Shown here piece after piece: positions 13,745 through 26,428 of a stretch of DNA of 64,000 bases; the stretch's first letter is position 1; each line of letters opens with the position of its first letter. The notes under the pieces were generated by a model that saw only the letters and a program-made list of their open reading frames with translations, did not search any database and was not told the DNA's origin. A program made the position numbers and the translations under genes. Source of the DNA: Branchiostoma lanceolatum (lineage: Eukaryota; Chordata; Leptocardii; Amphioxiformes; Branchiostomatidae); assembly GCF_035083965.1 (NCBI RefSeq), contig NC_089730.1, positions 18,352,242-18,416,241 of the forward strand, given 5' to 3'.

Positions 13745-15140
13745 TTATTCAGCCGTCGGGGCAGCATAGGTTTCTGTGAAGGCTCTCCACTGCTGGCGGT
13801 TCTCCGCCAGTCTCGTCATCTGGTTTGCTGGGTGACCGGTCCACTCCTTGAGATCTGAGATCCACGACCGACGGGGACGTCCCCGCGGCCGCGCACCCTC
13901 CGCTTTTCCTTGAAGAATTGTGTGTGCAAGAGTGCCTTTCGCCCTAGACACGTGTCCGAACCACTGCAGTTTTTTCTTTTTAACCAAGGACAGGAAACTG
14001 TCAAGTGGGCCTTGCAGAGTGTGGATGCGTTCCTTGACTTCTTTGTTTGTGGTGTGTGATGTCCAGTGAACTCGTAGTAGTCTGCGATAACAGTTCATTT
14101 CAAACGCGTTGATTCTCTTCGCTATTTCTGCATTAAGCGTCCAGGACTCAGCGCCATACAAGAATATTGATAACACAAGGCAACGTAGTAGACGGATCTT
14201 TGTTGACATGGAGATATTATGACTGGACCAAATGTGTTTGAGTTTTGACAGTGCAAGGGTTGACTTAGCAATCCTGACTTTCACCTCTTTGGTTGAACCA
14301 CAGTCTTCTGTCTGGACAGAGCCAAGGTAAGTGAACTCACTGACTTGTTCCAGTTCTGTACCTCTCACTGTGACTTGGGCTGTGGTGTCTGACGGACCAG
14401 ATACAAGGCACTTGGTCTTCTCGAGGCTTATCTCCATGCCATACCTCCTGCTTGTGGAGTCCAGGCTGCTGGTCTGGAGTTGCTGATCCTCTTTCAAACC
14501 ATCCAGCAAGTCTACATCATCAGCAAATTGAAGGTGAGTTATTATGCGTCCTGAAAGTTTGATGGGTGACACCTTTGGTGCTAGGGCTTCTCTCATAATG
14601 TTCTCCAGAAATATGTTGCAGAGTGTAGGCGAAAGGAGACAACCCTGGCGAACTCCCACTGACGTAGGGAAACACTCGCTGAACTCTCCCCCTGTCATGA
14701 CCATACTTTGTGATGACTTGTACAGTGCTTCTATGGAGTTCACAATCCCCCTGCTAATGTTGAACCGGCGCATCACTGCCCACAGACCGTCCTGCCATAC
14801 TCTGTCGAAGCACTTCTTGTAGTCAACGAAAGTGTGGTACACCGGTTTCCCGAGCTCTCTGTACTTCTCACAGATCAGGCGAAGGTTGAAGATCTGTTCG
14901 GCACAGGACCTGCCCTTCCTGAATCCAGCTTGCTCTTCAGAAAGTATCTGCTCGGCCTGTGGCTGGAGCCGGTTCAAAATGACTTTCAGGAGAATTTTAC
15001 TTGGGTGTGAGATCAGGCTTATGGTACGATAGTTCGGGCATTTCTTTAGGTTGCCCTTCTTTGGGAGGGGGATAACTATGGAAGTTGTCCAGGCCTTGGG
15101 CCACTTGCCAGTTTTAAATACATGGTTACGCCGGGCCTAC
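13745..15140 (-). mobile_element. 5'-truncated non-LTR retrotransposon: C-terminal half of reverse transcriptase
   Basis: The minus-strand frame is open from about 15,140 to the stop at 13,745, and continues upstream of the first Met (14,977) with typical RT sequence (PLPKKGNLKKCPNYRTISL). Motifs in order: QAGFRKGRSC; FVDYKKCFDRV (catalytic-Asp motif A); GVRQGCLLSP (motif B); LQFADDVDLL (motif C with the DD pair); FTYLGS; SIFLYGAESW; and a C-terminal WFGHVSRAKG...PRGRPRRSW block. The endonuclease and early RT are missing, and similarity ends abruptly near 15,121-15,140, as expected for 5' truncation during insertion. The surviving ~460 codons carry no stop or frameshift, so the copy is probably recent. 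The architecture resembles RTE/Jockey-group elements; the exact clade is uncertain. Confidence 0.9.
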
Positions 15141-15935
15141 CAGCTGTAATATCAGCAAGGCACCAACAACCAGCCAATAACAAGCGGGGCGTCCATGTAC
15201 ACTCTTAACTCTTGTACACGTTAGATACAGAGGTCACACTAGAATGGATACGTTGGCCATCGATTTGAAATCATCTTCCAAAATCTAACAAAAGCAGAAT
15301 TTTGGATTTCTTTCGAGGGTTGAAGTAGGCATCTGTCCCGGCCGGCCCAGAAATCAAGAGCCACTTACTCGGCCTTGGACTCTGGAAACAACTAAACAGA
15401 CCAAGAGGGACTAAAGCTGGCAAACACTTTAAACGTAAGATTTCTACAGTTACGGGGAACAGGGCATTGAATGCAAATACGATGGATTCGATCTTGGGCT
15501 AAATCAACCCTATTCACACATATAGTACATATGTTAAGCAGTAATGGGGGGAAACGCCCAGAGGCACATCCCTGGAACATCCCCTTCTCGTGCCCTGTCC
15601 AGTGACAACATCAGACATCAACGTACACCGGCGAACTTTTTGCGCAGACCGAGACTGGTAGAACCAAATCCACATTCGAACACTCAAAGCCCTACAACAA
15701 AACACTTGGTGCCAAATCAATGCGCCATCAGTCTTCTGTAACGGTCGCTCGTTAGCGAAAAAAATGCATGAGTTTCACTCGGCCCTGTAACTGAGAATGT
15801 AGAGGTAGCAGCTGTGACCAAAACTCGGGTCAGTTATGACGTCCCCCTGACTTTGGTCAGTAGACGGTTACACTGTGTTTGCCAAATCAAGATGAGATAG
15901 ACGTGGTGGTGGTGTAGTTATTGATATGTTGCCGT
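15141..15935. other. No gene recognised
   Basis: Upstream flank of the truncated reverse transcriptase. Mixed short open frames on both strands; no domain recognised. Confidence 0.35.
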
Positions 15936-16115
15936 TAGTTGTGCGGTATTTAGTTGTTATTTGCTCTTTTGTTTCTTCACCTTAGGTTATTATCGTTAAC
16001 CATTTGTTATACAAAAAAAAAACTCGGGGAAGGCAATTTAATGTATTGTTGCTTACTTGTTTGTATGTATTGTTTTTAAATGTGTGAAATAAAGAATAAA
16101 CTTTGAATTAAACCC
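15936..16115 (+). mobile_element. Possible LINE 3' tail
   Basis: T-rich sequence ends in aaataaagaataaactttgaatt, like the 3' ends of CR1/L2-type elements that carry a polyadenylation signal and a short AT-rich terminus. There is no coding part beside it, so this is only a suggestion. Confidence 0.3.
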
Positions 16116-16857
16116 AGAACCCAGATAAGAGTGATGAAGAGGGCGTGCAAAATTGCCTAACATATCAATACCATGTCGTCTTGAAATACAAAAATCCTGA
16201 TAAGCACGTTGTAGTTGCTCGTACATCAGAAATTCGGCTTCAAGATATACTTGACATGTAACGTTGGCAGACTGTACGGTACATGGTAATCACCTACCAT
16301 TAGCATTGTAGAAGAACTTGCAGAAAGTTAGCCTGGGGTAAAACACTTCGTTTGTTCGTAATAGAGTAATTAGCCATAATTCTTTTCTGTCTCCTGCCTC
16401 ACTTCATGCCTCAGGCATGACAGTCATGTCTTTAAAAATGTCTGTTGGGGAATCTTTATGGGTGGTATCCTCTTGCGTCTGCGGTATATTACCAGAATTG
16501 GCAACGCACACGGTGTTTCCGTTGTACGTTTTATTGCGCTGACAGAAGAAGCAAAACGTATGCCAGACTTCTGTCTGGGGATGCTGCATTTGGTAAATCA
16601 ATTTTCCTCAAGACGCAACTTTAATAACCAAGTTTAACAGAGTTGTAGCATGGATGATGCTCAAAAGTTATGAGGACACGTGAAGCTAAAATACAATTGG
16701 ATTATATAACTAGTGATATTGGCGTGTACGTTGTGAAAGAATAACAATGGAGTACATTAAAACAGACCGTGGTTGCGTTAAAATACAATAACAGTTGCGT
16801 AGACATTCACCAAGCACAGCACTATACTGGACCACAGAGTAGGGAAGAAAATAAGTA
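16116..16857. other. No gene recognised
   Basis: Unique-looking, non-coding sequence before the 54-bp tandem repeat. Confidence 0.35.
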
Positions 16858-17066
16858 CGACCTAAGATCATCTGGCGAAGAATAGTGGCAAAAGAACTAG
16901 GGAAACAAGTACGACCTAAGATCATCTGTCGAAGAATAGTGGCAAAAGAACTAGAGAAACAAGTACGACCTAAGATCATCTGGCGAAGAATAGTGGCAAA
17001 AGAACTAGGGAAACAAGTACGACCTAAGATCATCTGGCGAAGAATAGTGGCAAAGGAACGTGGGGT
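16858..17066. repeat. 54-bp tandem repeat, four units
   Basis: Units beginning cgacctaagatcatc start at 16,858, 16,912, 16,966 and 17,020, nearly identical apart from gg/tg, ag/gg and final-unit changes. Because 54 is a multiple of three, open frames run through the array on both strands: an 18-residue repeat (ending MILGRTCF) on the minus strand and a Lys/Arg-rich one on the plus strand. I see no splice signals or conserved partner, so it is treated as a minisatellite and not a gene. Confidence 0.85.
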
Positions 17067-18867
17067 AAAAAAGACCAGTTCTGATACCATCCCAAGACAT
17101 TTACATACAGTTCCGCGTTAGGGCTGACCTTCTATCTTGCCCAAGGATCCGAATGACACCGTTTCAGACGAAGTGTCTGGGGCAAACTGGGGCGTCATTA
17201 CTTGGCCACGCGCCCAAGATGCAAATCGTAACAATTTCATTCTTAGTTACTGGACGTTAATCCTTCTCTGAAGACTTGCAAGGAGGAACTAAGCCTTCCA
17301 CGTTAGCTGTTTAATGGAAAAGACGAGACGACCTCGCGGATACGATCTATGTTAGTTACAGGTAGGAAAACGGCAGAATGACATTTAGAAGGGAAGTCTG
17401 AACCAATGGCATTTGAGCTGTATCACTGTAATAGACCATGGAGTGGCATAGGTCAAACAGATGGGTTACAGATAGCCCGGTAGAGGCATTTCATCTCGGC
17501 TATTAGAAGTCAGGTCGGGATAGGGCGCTGTTTGTTGGATCGAACAGAGCTTGGAGACGATGTAATCTCCTGACGCAATATAGCGTGTCGGGTATCTTGG
17601 TCTGGTCCGGTTTCAAACTCGTACATTGTCTAAACGGCCGACGAAACTTTCCTTTAAAGAAAAATTTAAATTTGTGATTTAGAACAAAAATCAAGATGAC
17701 GGCTCACCAGGTCCGTGTCTCTCTTTCTAGTTCAAAAGAAACAGGACACAACAGATTCTCTGAAAAGAGAGAATAAAAAAGACTAATTTTTGTAAAGCCA
17801 TCCACTTATACAATCCTTCGTGAAATGGGTCTAATGTCCATAAAGTGTCGTTATGTAAACCCCTGTTAATAAGTTGTTAAACCAGCGCCAATCAAACATG
17901 TCATTGACTATACAACATACATGTCTGCAATGCTGATCTATCAAACAACAAAAACAACGAAGTAAGAAATGTGCTCCATTCCATGTAAGGATGGAAATAT
18001 TCCTAGTTTCATCAAAAGGACGCACGGGTAGCTACGCATACTATGGATGAGTACGTTCGATGATTTCGTCTTGGCAATGCTCGGTACAAGCATACAGACA
18101 CAGTACCTCTAAAGATGCAACATTAGGACGCAACGTAAGACATGAGTAATTAATCAAATGGATGGGAAACAGGAAGGCCACACGCACAATGCAAAATAAG
18201 GCTATTTTATGTTACGTGATGCCTATTTTTTTATATATTGCCTGTGAATACGGTCGAAAAACCAGTGCTAGTGCGGTATGCGATGTTCATGAAATATGGA
18301 ACGATTTGGATTTTGATGTCACATTCATCATGCAGCGAAAAAAATATCTCTCAATTCATCTTACATTTTCTATCAGTGATCTGTCTGTTTGTGTTTACAA
18401 GACATATTTTCACTTCTGTCTAACTTTCCTTGCATAAGTGACGGTGGAGTAACGCCCACTAAGTCTCTCTGACTAATCTAAAACTTTTTATTAGGATGTC
18501 TGTCTTATTAGGATGAAAAGATTCTGTAGATTTATCTTGAACAAAGTGTCTTTATGGGTTCTTCGCACAATATTGTATGGGTCCCAAGTTCTTTCCACAT
18601 TTGGGCCCTAAAAATAGGACATTTTTTTTATTCTAAAAGAAAGGTTTTCTGTCAAAACATACACGACTTGAAACGTTTTCCGTGCATGCCAACTTGACGC
18701 AAGAGGTTAAAGAAATCTGTTTTTAACCTACTTGACGCAAATAAACTTCTCCTTGCTTCTGTGAGGAGATTAAACCTACGCCATGTAGCTGTGGTCATGG
18801 CATGACACTTGCTGTGAAAGAACAAAACGGTATTTCTTCTACAAGCGTTATGATAGGACTGGTACCC
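17067..18867. other. No gene recognised
   Basis: Short open frames only. A fragment near 18,440-18,475 resembles the tail of the SINE at 9.6 kb. Confidence 0.35.
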
Positions 18868-19107
18868 AGGTACGACCATTCAATACGGTACAACGAACCA
18901 TCCATCCTCTGGCAATCAGTAGGCAAGTTTCAAGCCGGCCATCAAGTATACATGCAACAACAGGTCGTTTACTCATAAAGCTAACATGGCAAACTATATC
19001 TGGCCACCCAACCAGTCTACGTACCAAGGTACGACCATTCAATACGGTACAACGAACCATCCATCCTCTGGCAATCTGTAGGCAAGTTCCAATCCGGCCA
19101 TCAAGTT
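18868..19107. repeat. Direct repeat pair, about 80 bp, 159 bp apart
   Basis: The phrase aggtacgaccattcaatacg and the following ~60 bp (tccatcctctggcaat, ccggccatcaagt) occur from 18,868 and again from 19,027 with a few substitutions. This is a local segmental duplication with no coding content. Confidence 0.8.
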
Positions 19108-20714
19108 TCGTGTCAGGTTCTGCGCTTCCCTCAAAGCAAAGCTATTAACGGCTGAGCAAATGGACGTTACGGTCTGGGTACCTCATTCAGAATGGCCTCA
19201 CGGTAATGAGGAAGACTGGCAAACTTTGGCATCAGTGGACGACTTTTTCACCAAACACTTATCATTCGGCTGAAAGAGACCCAGCTCAGTGGCTGATGGA
19301 CGGAATGAAAATATGATGGTTCACCTGGAGCGTACATACACACAAATTTAATCTTAAGTGAGAATAAGATAAACTTCCAGGTTGACATTTTCTTGATAGG
19401 CTATTGTGACCACTAGCTCTGGTGTTGCACGTAAACAAAAAATTATTATTGACTTCTAACCACTGGTCACAGGACTCATTTTACTGTAAGCTATTCTATA
19501 CATTTGTTGCATGATTTCACTTCATCAACTCGTTCACTTTTCTAATCCTTATCATCATTCTATGTATCTATTAAGTAAGTGTTAGTACTTTTTGATACTT
19601 GTTTTTTTTTTCCAAATATTCATTGTTGTACCATTATTTGAGGATCCGGCAATTTAAAGGAACTACTTTGTTCATGCTGCCTGCTTCTCTCAGATTGATT
19701 ATTTCAAATGTTCAGAACCCGAACAAAGACAACAACGCCCTTGCTTTGTCAATCATGCACCAGGGTGAAAATGTGTAAATGCGTTCAGACCTGCAAGATC
19801 GAGCAACAAGAAACCGTTCAGATGTGCGCACTGCGGAAGATTTGACAGGCCGAACACCCCCGCAGTCCATGTCCGCACGTAAACAAAAGGGGGAGGGTCT
19901 CTCTTCCCAGGAGAGGGACACATATTACTGATGTACATCACCAACTACATTGCCAAAAACATTATGAGTTATCGTATACAATTAAACTAAGTTAAAGTTG
20001 CTAATGACGGACAGGATATGACGCTTGTCTGAATTCTCGCGACACTTGTATATCTATAGGATCTAGATTCAACTTTAATACTGGTCATTTTCTGCATCAG
20101 TTGCAAATAATATCCGCAAACCGTCACCAATCTGGTAAACTAACCAAGATTCGTTGCTTAGCTGTGCTACAGGTGATGACTTCAAGGATGCATATATGTT
20201 AACTTTTCAACATCTGGAGGATTTAGCAGCATTAACGTACGTGAGAGCTTCGAGTGCCCGGCCTCATACTTCACATTGAGATAAAGAGAGGGCTGCTGAA
20301 GAGTCAACATTCTAACGACATAGGAACATGGTGTCCAATGGAGACGACAACGCATACTCATCAATACCCTGTCATAAAAAATATAACACTGGTTCCTTTA
20401 TCGTTTCTTTGCGCAACGCTGGAATGCCTCGAGGGTACGAATGGAAAATATCAATCGCGTCCCTACGTCGTGAAACATGTCAATCACGACTCTGCTTGAT
20501 AAAGATGGAGGAGATGAAGTCCATTTACTCCACGCATTATACGCCGGAGTGGAGTAGTTCTTACGGTAATGTGGAAGTGAAATAGTTCTTACGGGAACTG
20601 CATTGGCAAATTAAATCCATTTCATCTGTGCATATATATCCAATGGCATGGAAAAGATTGGAAGGAGATGTCGATCTCGTGAAGAGTTTGGAAGTAATCA
20701 TTTATTTATTTATT
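19108..20714. other. No gene recognised
   Basis: Non-coding by inspection; no repeat or RNA gene recognised. Confidence 0.35.
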
Positions 20715-21115
20715 GGTTCGGCATGTTGCCAGGGTTACCCAACTAGCCAGAGGCTATTACTAAGGGCGAACCCATGTGCGGCCGACTGTAGGTTTTGGAC
20801 CATCGCACACCGGGGCATGCCCCTACTCTTTTTCGAAAGGTGTGGTGGGTTCTTTTACGTGCGCGGGGTGTGGCTCTCCCCAAACACGGGACCTCCATTT
20901 AACGTCCTATCCGAGGGAGGTCCCTAACCGTAGATGAGTTAGGTACTCATTTACACCTGAGTGAAGTGAGGAAAGTCGTGTTAAGTGCCTTTCCCAAGGG
21001 CACAACATCGGGGCGCAAGTCCGGACATGCCTCTGGGCACAACCCGGGATTAGATCCCGGGTCCCATTGTTTGACAGCCGCTTGCTCTACCACTTGCGCC
21101 ACACGACGTAACACG
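20715..21115 (-). mobile_element. tRNA-derived SINE, minus strand
   Basis: On the minus strand the element starts near 21,110 with tgtggcgcaagtggtagagc (A-box-like), followed by gggatctaatcccggg (B-box-like). A body follows with the phrase gtgcccttgggaaaggcac, and the element ends near 20,715 in a (ttta)n run. Box order and spacing are those of tRNA-derived SINEs. The 5' part of the same consensus recurs at 22.3 and 37.4 kb (ctttcctcactcca). Boundaries are approximate. Confidence 0.65.
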
Positions 21116-22274
21116 TAATTCAGATGGTGATCGTTTGGGGTGTAATTTGCGCGACAGCGCTGGTACCAGACCATTTCGTACCATGGCCATTCTAGTCGAT
21201 CGTCTAGTCAACTATCAAAATATGCGATATGTTTCGAGCCATTGTTTACCAATGAGTTTCTGGCGTTCTAGAGATTTTGTGGCCTCAAAACTCATATCAC
21301 AAGAGACGCAAAGACTTGTTGTTTTTACGTCTAACAACACAACTTTGTACAATCACTACAGCAGGGTGCTAGTCCAAATTTCCCAAATGCTATTGTGCTG
21401 AGCAGAGAAAGCAGTATGTGCCATTTTAAAAGTCTTTGGCATGACGGCCAGGGGTCGAACTCACGACCTACAATGTGCAAGGCGAACAATCTACTCAACA
21501 AAGGTGTGTACCGGTGGTTACTGCAGCAGAATTTTGGGTTAAATTTGATGTCTCGTGTTCTGGAGTGTTATGGTCATGAGTTTTGAGTGGTAGATAGTTA
21601 AACCTTCTTTCCGCTTGCTCAACAGAATTTGATACATTCCGTCCTATAGAACACAGCTACATTCTAGAAGGGGACAATCCTTACCGTGTACAAATAGGTA
21701 AACATGTCAAAGAATGTTTAGATCTTAGGACTAGTGGTGTAAGTGATTATTTGACAAGATGTTTTTAAACGCAAACCCTGATATCTATTTTGTTGCATGC
21801 TATGTACGTAGAAGTAGCATATCCAAATATAGCATTGGAAACGTGAACAAGGACAACCCTTGCACGGTTGAATGAAATTTTCCCCGATCGATGTGACTGA
21901 AATGTGAAGGTGACAAGAATAAAGTATGATAATCTTGAGCGACAAAGGCACCGGTAAAGTCAAGGATTATACTTATTCCTGTCGCGCCATCCCTTGTGAA
22001 TTAGACCCAGGTTCGTCTACCGACCGTCAATTTGCACCATGTAGTCATCTATCAACTACTTAGCCCACCCAGTCAGTATTGGCATCTCATCTCAAACAAC
22101 AGCGGCGCCGGGTAATGGAATAGCGTCACTCGTGCGCGCATGGCGGTAAAATGATGCTGTTTTTGGGGGTTTGTTGTATTTTACTTCGCTTTTGACAGAC
22201 AAGGGCGACGTGGCACTGCAATCGAGTTTTTCATAACTTATTTTCAACAGTGTCACGTACAGAGGACATATATA
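21116..22274. other. No gene recognised
   Basis: Non-coding sequence between two SINEs; no further features supported. Confidence 0.35.
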
Positions 22275-22408
22275 TATCCATTTCACACCTGGGTGGAGTG
22301 AGGAAAGTTTGTAAAGTGCTACAACATCGGTGGCTTCAGGGAGATTTGAACCAAGGACCGCTTGGTTCTTGGCCGAACACCCTGCCGTTAAGCCACACGA
22401 CCCCAAAT
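22275..22408 (-). mobile_element. tRNA-derived SINE fragment, minus strand
   Basis: Read on the minus strand: gtcgtgtggcttaacggcag (A-box-like), then ggttcaaatctc (B-box-like), then a body with ctttcctcactccacccagg. It belongs to the same family as the plus-strand copy at 37.4 kb. Confidence 0.65.
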
Positions 22409-23067
22409 GATGCTGTTTGAGAGGCATGAGAAATTCAATTCTTTATTACATATCCCATCTCACAGACAGGGTGTCCCGTCTGGTGTGTCAATACTCAGAT
22501 GTCCTGCCGCATGTATTACACGACCGCCGGCCATTTCTTGCTATTTAGAGAAGTATCGTTGAAAGATTAAAAAAACGACGACGATACATTGATCCCACAA
22601 GACACGGGAAGAATGAACTATTACTCTGTGTGTCGCGGCTGCCTGATAATATTTAGAAGGCCGCTAGATGTTGCTTGGTGAAAGAAAATTAAGATCTTAC
22701 GAACTGCCGCTATCAAGATATGGATAGGAGTGGACATTTGTATATCATCAAAGAAAAGTCACCTTTGCTACTCAAATTCATAAAACAGTAAGAAGGCATT
22801 GACGCATTCTTCCTGTCCCTGACACAAGAACTAGAGTTGAGACTCATGTTTTCCGAATACTAAAAATTAAGTATTAGAATGCACTGCCATCATCGATATA
22901 CGAAAAACCACCATGGCGTGTCATTCCTGGCTTTCAAGCCCGCTCACTTTTACTTATCTATCAACTGTTTTGGCTTGATCATTCATGCGATGAGACATCC
23001 ATACTATGACCTGTGGGGAATGGATTCAAACTATTCAGATTAACAGTTTCTATAAACTGGTTAACTG
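22409..23067. other. No gene recognised
   Basis: Non-coding flank of the 26-bp minisatellite. Confidence 0.35.
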
Positions 23068-24067
23068 GGGCTCTGCGGCCCCGAAAGGGCCGGGGTTCTG
23101 TGGCCCTGAAGAAGGGACGGGATTCATCGGCCCTGGAAAGGACCGGGGTTCTGTGGCCCTAAGAAGGACCGGGGGTTCAGTGGCCTTGAAAATGGACGGA
23201 GTTAAGTGGCCCTGAAAAGGGCCGGCGTTTTGTGGCCCTGAAAAGGGCCGGGATTCAGTGGCCCTGAAAAGGACCTGGGTTCAGTGGCCTTGAAAAGGGC
23301 CGGGGTTCATTGGCCCTGAAAAGGACCGGGGTTCTGTGGCCCTGAAAAGGGCCGGCGTTTTGTGGCCCTGAAAAGGGCCGGGATTCAGTGGCCCTGAAAA
23401 GGACCTGGGTTCAGTGGCCTTGAAAATGGCCGGGGTTCAGTGGCCCTGAAAAGGGCCGGCGTTTTGTGGCCCTGAGAAGGGCCGGGATTCAGTGGCTCTG
23501 AAAAGGGTCGAGGACTCAGTGGCCCTGAAAAGGGCCGGGTTTCATTGATCCTGAAAAGGACCGGGGTTCAGTGGCCCTGAAAAGGGCCGGCGTTTTGTGG
23601 CCCTGAGAAGGGCCGGGATTCAGTGGCTCTGAAAAGGGCCGGGGTTCAGTGGCCCTGAAAAGGGCCGAGGTTCAGTGGCCCTGAAAAGGGCCGAGGTTCA
23701 GTGGCCCGGAAAAGGGCCGGGGGGTTCAGTGGCCCTGAAAAGGGCCGGGGATCAGAGGCCCTGAAAAGGGTCGGGGGGTTCAGTGGCCCTGAAAAGGGCC
23801 GAGGTTCAGTGGCCCTGAAAAGGGCCGGGGTTCAGTGGCCCTGAAAAGGGCCGAGGTTCAGTGGCCCTGAAAAGGGCCGAGGTTCAGTGGCCCGGAAAAG
23901 GGCCGGGGGGTTCAGTGGCCCTGAAAAGGGCCGGGGATCAGAGGCCCTGAAAAGGGTCGGGGGTTCAGTGGCCCTGAAAAGGGCCGAGGTTCAGTGGCCC
24001 TGAAAAGGGCCGGGGTTCAGTGGCCCTGAAAAGGGCCGGGGTTCAGAGGCCCTGAAAAGGGCCGGGT
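23068..24067. repeat. GC-rich 26-bp minisatellite, main block
   Basis: About 38 head-to-tail units of the general form gttcagtggccctgaaaagggccggg, period 26 with 1-2 bp length variants. Higher-order similarity is visible: the run around 23,640-23,760 is nearly repeated at about 23,805-23,950. Each unit contains ggccct-gaaa-agggcc, a 6-bp stem closed by a GAAA tetraloop. The array has few stops in several frames, which produces spurious open frames. Confidence 0.95.
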
Positions 24068-24370
24068 TTTGACAATTAGCACATCAGCTTGACCATCAGC
24101 TCATCAGCTTAACCATCAGTGCTAGAGATTCCTCTATAGGATCTGCCTCCAGTGGAGGGAAGCCGCTCCCAGGATCTTTGTAGAACCAGAGCAGCAGAGA
24201 AGGAACAGGAGGCGGCTGTAGAGCTGCTCTCTTTTCTTCTTTTTGTCTTAACTGTTCCCCGGTACTCTGATACAGTTAGACTTTTGGTTTAAAAGATGGA
24301 AAGCAGACAAGTACAGGAAAATTAACACCTACAAGAAGACACCGTATTGTCTTCGAAGCGATGAGACAGC
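24068..24370. other. Unique spacer between the two minisatellite blocks
   Basis: Contains a short internal duplication (acatcagcttgaccatcag followed by catcagcttaaccatcag). No gene recognised. Confidence 0.5.
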
Positions 24371-24606
24371 TGTGGCCCTGAAAAGGACCTTGGTTCTGTG
24401 GCCCTGAAAAGGATCTGGGTTCAGTGGCCCTTAAAATCACCCAGGTTCTGTGGCCTTGAGAAGGGCCGGGATTCTGTGACCCTGAGAAGGGCCAGGATTC
24501 TGTGGCCCTGAGAAAGGCCGGGATTCTGTGGCCCTTAAAAGGGCCGGGGTTCAGTGGCCCTGAAAAGGGCCGGGGTTCTGTGGTTTCTGAAAAGGGCCGG
24601 GGTTCT
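24371..24606. repeat. GC-rich 26-bp minisatellite, second block
   Basis: About nine more units of the same repeat (gtggccctgaaaagg and variants), more diverged than the main block and separated from it by about 300 bp. A minus-strand open frame (24,276-24,794) runs through it by chance. Confidence 0.9.
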
Positions 24607-24779
24607 GAACATGTCTGTTCTTTAGAATAGAACAGATGGCAGCCATGGTGGTGTCCTTTTGCAACATCAAATGCACACAGGAAGACAATGGAGACCGCTT
24701 GTGAAATTGTTTGGGTTAAAATCCAACCATATGTTGACGAAGTCACTACTTGGAGCAATAAATGGAGAAAATATTCAAC

Positions 24780-25700
24780 CAGAGAAATAACCATGTGAGG
24801 ATCGTTGGAGATTTTAATCTCCCAGGCTGGACAGATCCCCCAAATCCAGTCTTAAAGCGATCCTGTGCCTGCCCAGGGCTGGAGACCATCTTGTGTAAGA
24901 CCTACTACTTCAAGCTCTTCGTTATTCCCTCCTAACATCTAAAGAGCGGCATCAAAACGAAGAATGCTGGGGATGTAGTTCACATAGCAGAAAAAGCGCT
25001 GGTTAGAGGAAGGATACGCCTGGTAAACAACAAAATCCTCAATCTCAAAGAAAAACAAGAGGGAATCGCCGAAGAGTTACAAGAAGTTTTACCGGGAGAT
25101 ATAAATGACGCACTACGATCTCACGTTAGAAGAACCCGGGAACGAGAGCACGCAATAACAAAAGACCGCCATCTTGGAAAACTTGCTCACCTCAAACAGC
25201 CAAAACAACAACAGAGAGATTCAGCATCGACCTATCCTGAACACAGCTCAAGAAATGGGTCGTCAATATCTCGAAGCTTGTCCTGAGCAACCAACAATCC
25301 AAGCTCCTACAAAAAGGCCTCAACTACGCCATCACACCCACCAAGATCCCAGTGGACGATTTCATCGTCGCCACAGAGAGTGCATGTATGCACCTGTCCC
25401 TCCCACAGTGCCGAACAGCTAGCAGGCGTACACGTAGCAGGCGTGCTACAGTCAAACTACCCAAACCCAACTTCAAGAGGGAGGAAAGAACAGTATTTAG
25501 ATCTGTATATTAATCTGTCATAGTTATTGTTTTATGTACCTCACTTATTGACGCCAGAGTAAACTACCAAAGTCTTCTGAATGAATTTTACCGCGACAAC
25601 ATGGTCACTCCAAGTAACTTGCGTTACATCAAAGCCAATAAACGGATCATCCAGCCAGCCCATCTAACTACACCGTATCAGCCCCATCCGTGCAAGACGG
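24780..25700 (+). pseudogene. Decayed retrotransposon remnants (LINE endonuclease and Penelope-like)
   Basis: Near 24,795 a frame reads VRIVGDFNLPGWTD, the GDFN core of apurinic-type endonucleases of non-LTR elements. Around 25,250-25,430 another frame reads KKWVVNISKLVLSNQQ, then GLNYAITPTKIPVDDFI and ATESA. This resembles the N-terminal region of Penelope-like elements. A stop just upstream (tcctga near 25,238) and changing frames show that neither part is functional. I infer nested or adjacent dead insertions; the borders are uncertain. Confidence 0.5.
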
Positions 25701-26428
25701 TCCCCGAAGTCTGGGTTTCCGAGAAGCTGACCAGTGATATTTAAACCTGGCTACACTTAAACCCCGAGCTGGCTGGGTTCTCCAACGTTTTGTACTGCAA
25801 GTTGACCTGGACAACCATGCCACGGTGGCGTGAGAAGTGCTAACGACAAGCCTTTGCAACTACTGTAACTTTTGGCCAAATGTATTGTAATGCAAACTAA
25901 ATAGATAAAGGAATATCGTGGTTCCAGTGTATTGTAAAGGGATGTTGCTAATCATAAGTGATGTATGCAATCTCTATCACATTCAAATGTGTAGTGGCGT
26001 CTCAGAAATAACAAATGTATCCGGTCACGGCCACGACCAGCGTAACAGTAGTAATACAACAACAAAGGCCACCATTCTTCTATAGAATACGGTGAGCACT
26101 GCCACACCAAAACGGCCTAGCTGTGGTACTTTTCGGCCGATGTAGCAAATTCTATAAAATGATAACCAAACACGGCCAGTTGGGCAACAACAAAAAACAT
26201 GGCGGTCCGGAGACAGGTAAACAACTCGCCGGCGTAAGCATAAATCAGACATCACGTTGAGCATTATCCAAGACAGTTACGATATCCATACAATCCCCCA
26301 AAGCGCCTGGGTAAGCTCTGTCCATGAGAAATGTGCTGTATCAACGCCTTTGAAAGAAACAGCGCCGCACATCTGACGGACATTCCAGTGACAAAATGGC
26401 GCCGGGTCACCTTTACCAACCATTTGTA
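25701..26428. other. No gene recognised
   Basis: Non-coding by inspection up to the inverted repeat at 26.4 kb. Confidence 0.35.

Noticed and set aside
16858-17066. CRISPR-like array
   Set aside because: Units are directly adjacent without unique spacers, and the genome is animal.
16710-17121. Open frames on both strands with an 18-residue repeat
   Set aside because: Produced by the 54-bp tandem repeat. No splice sites, homologous domain or start context supports a gene.
24276-24794. Minus-strand open frame of 172 codons with Pro/Gly repeats
   Set aside because: Translation of the second minisatellite block. The 26-bp period gives no stable protein repeat, and the flanks look random.
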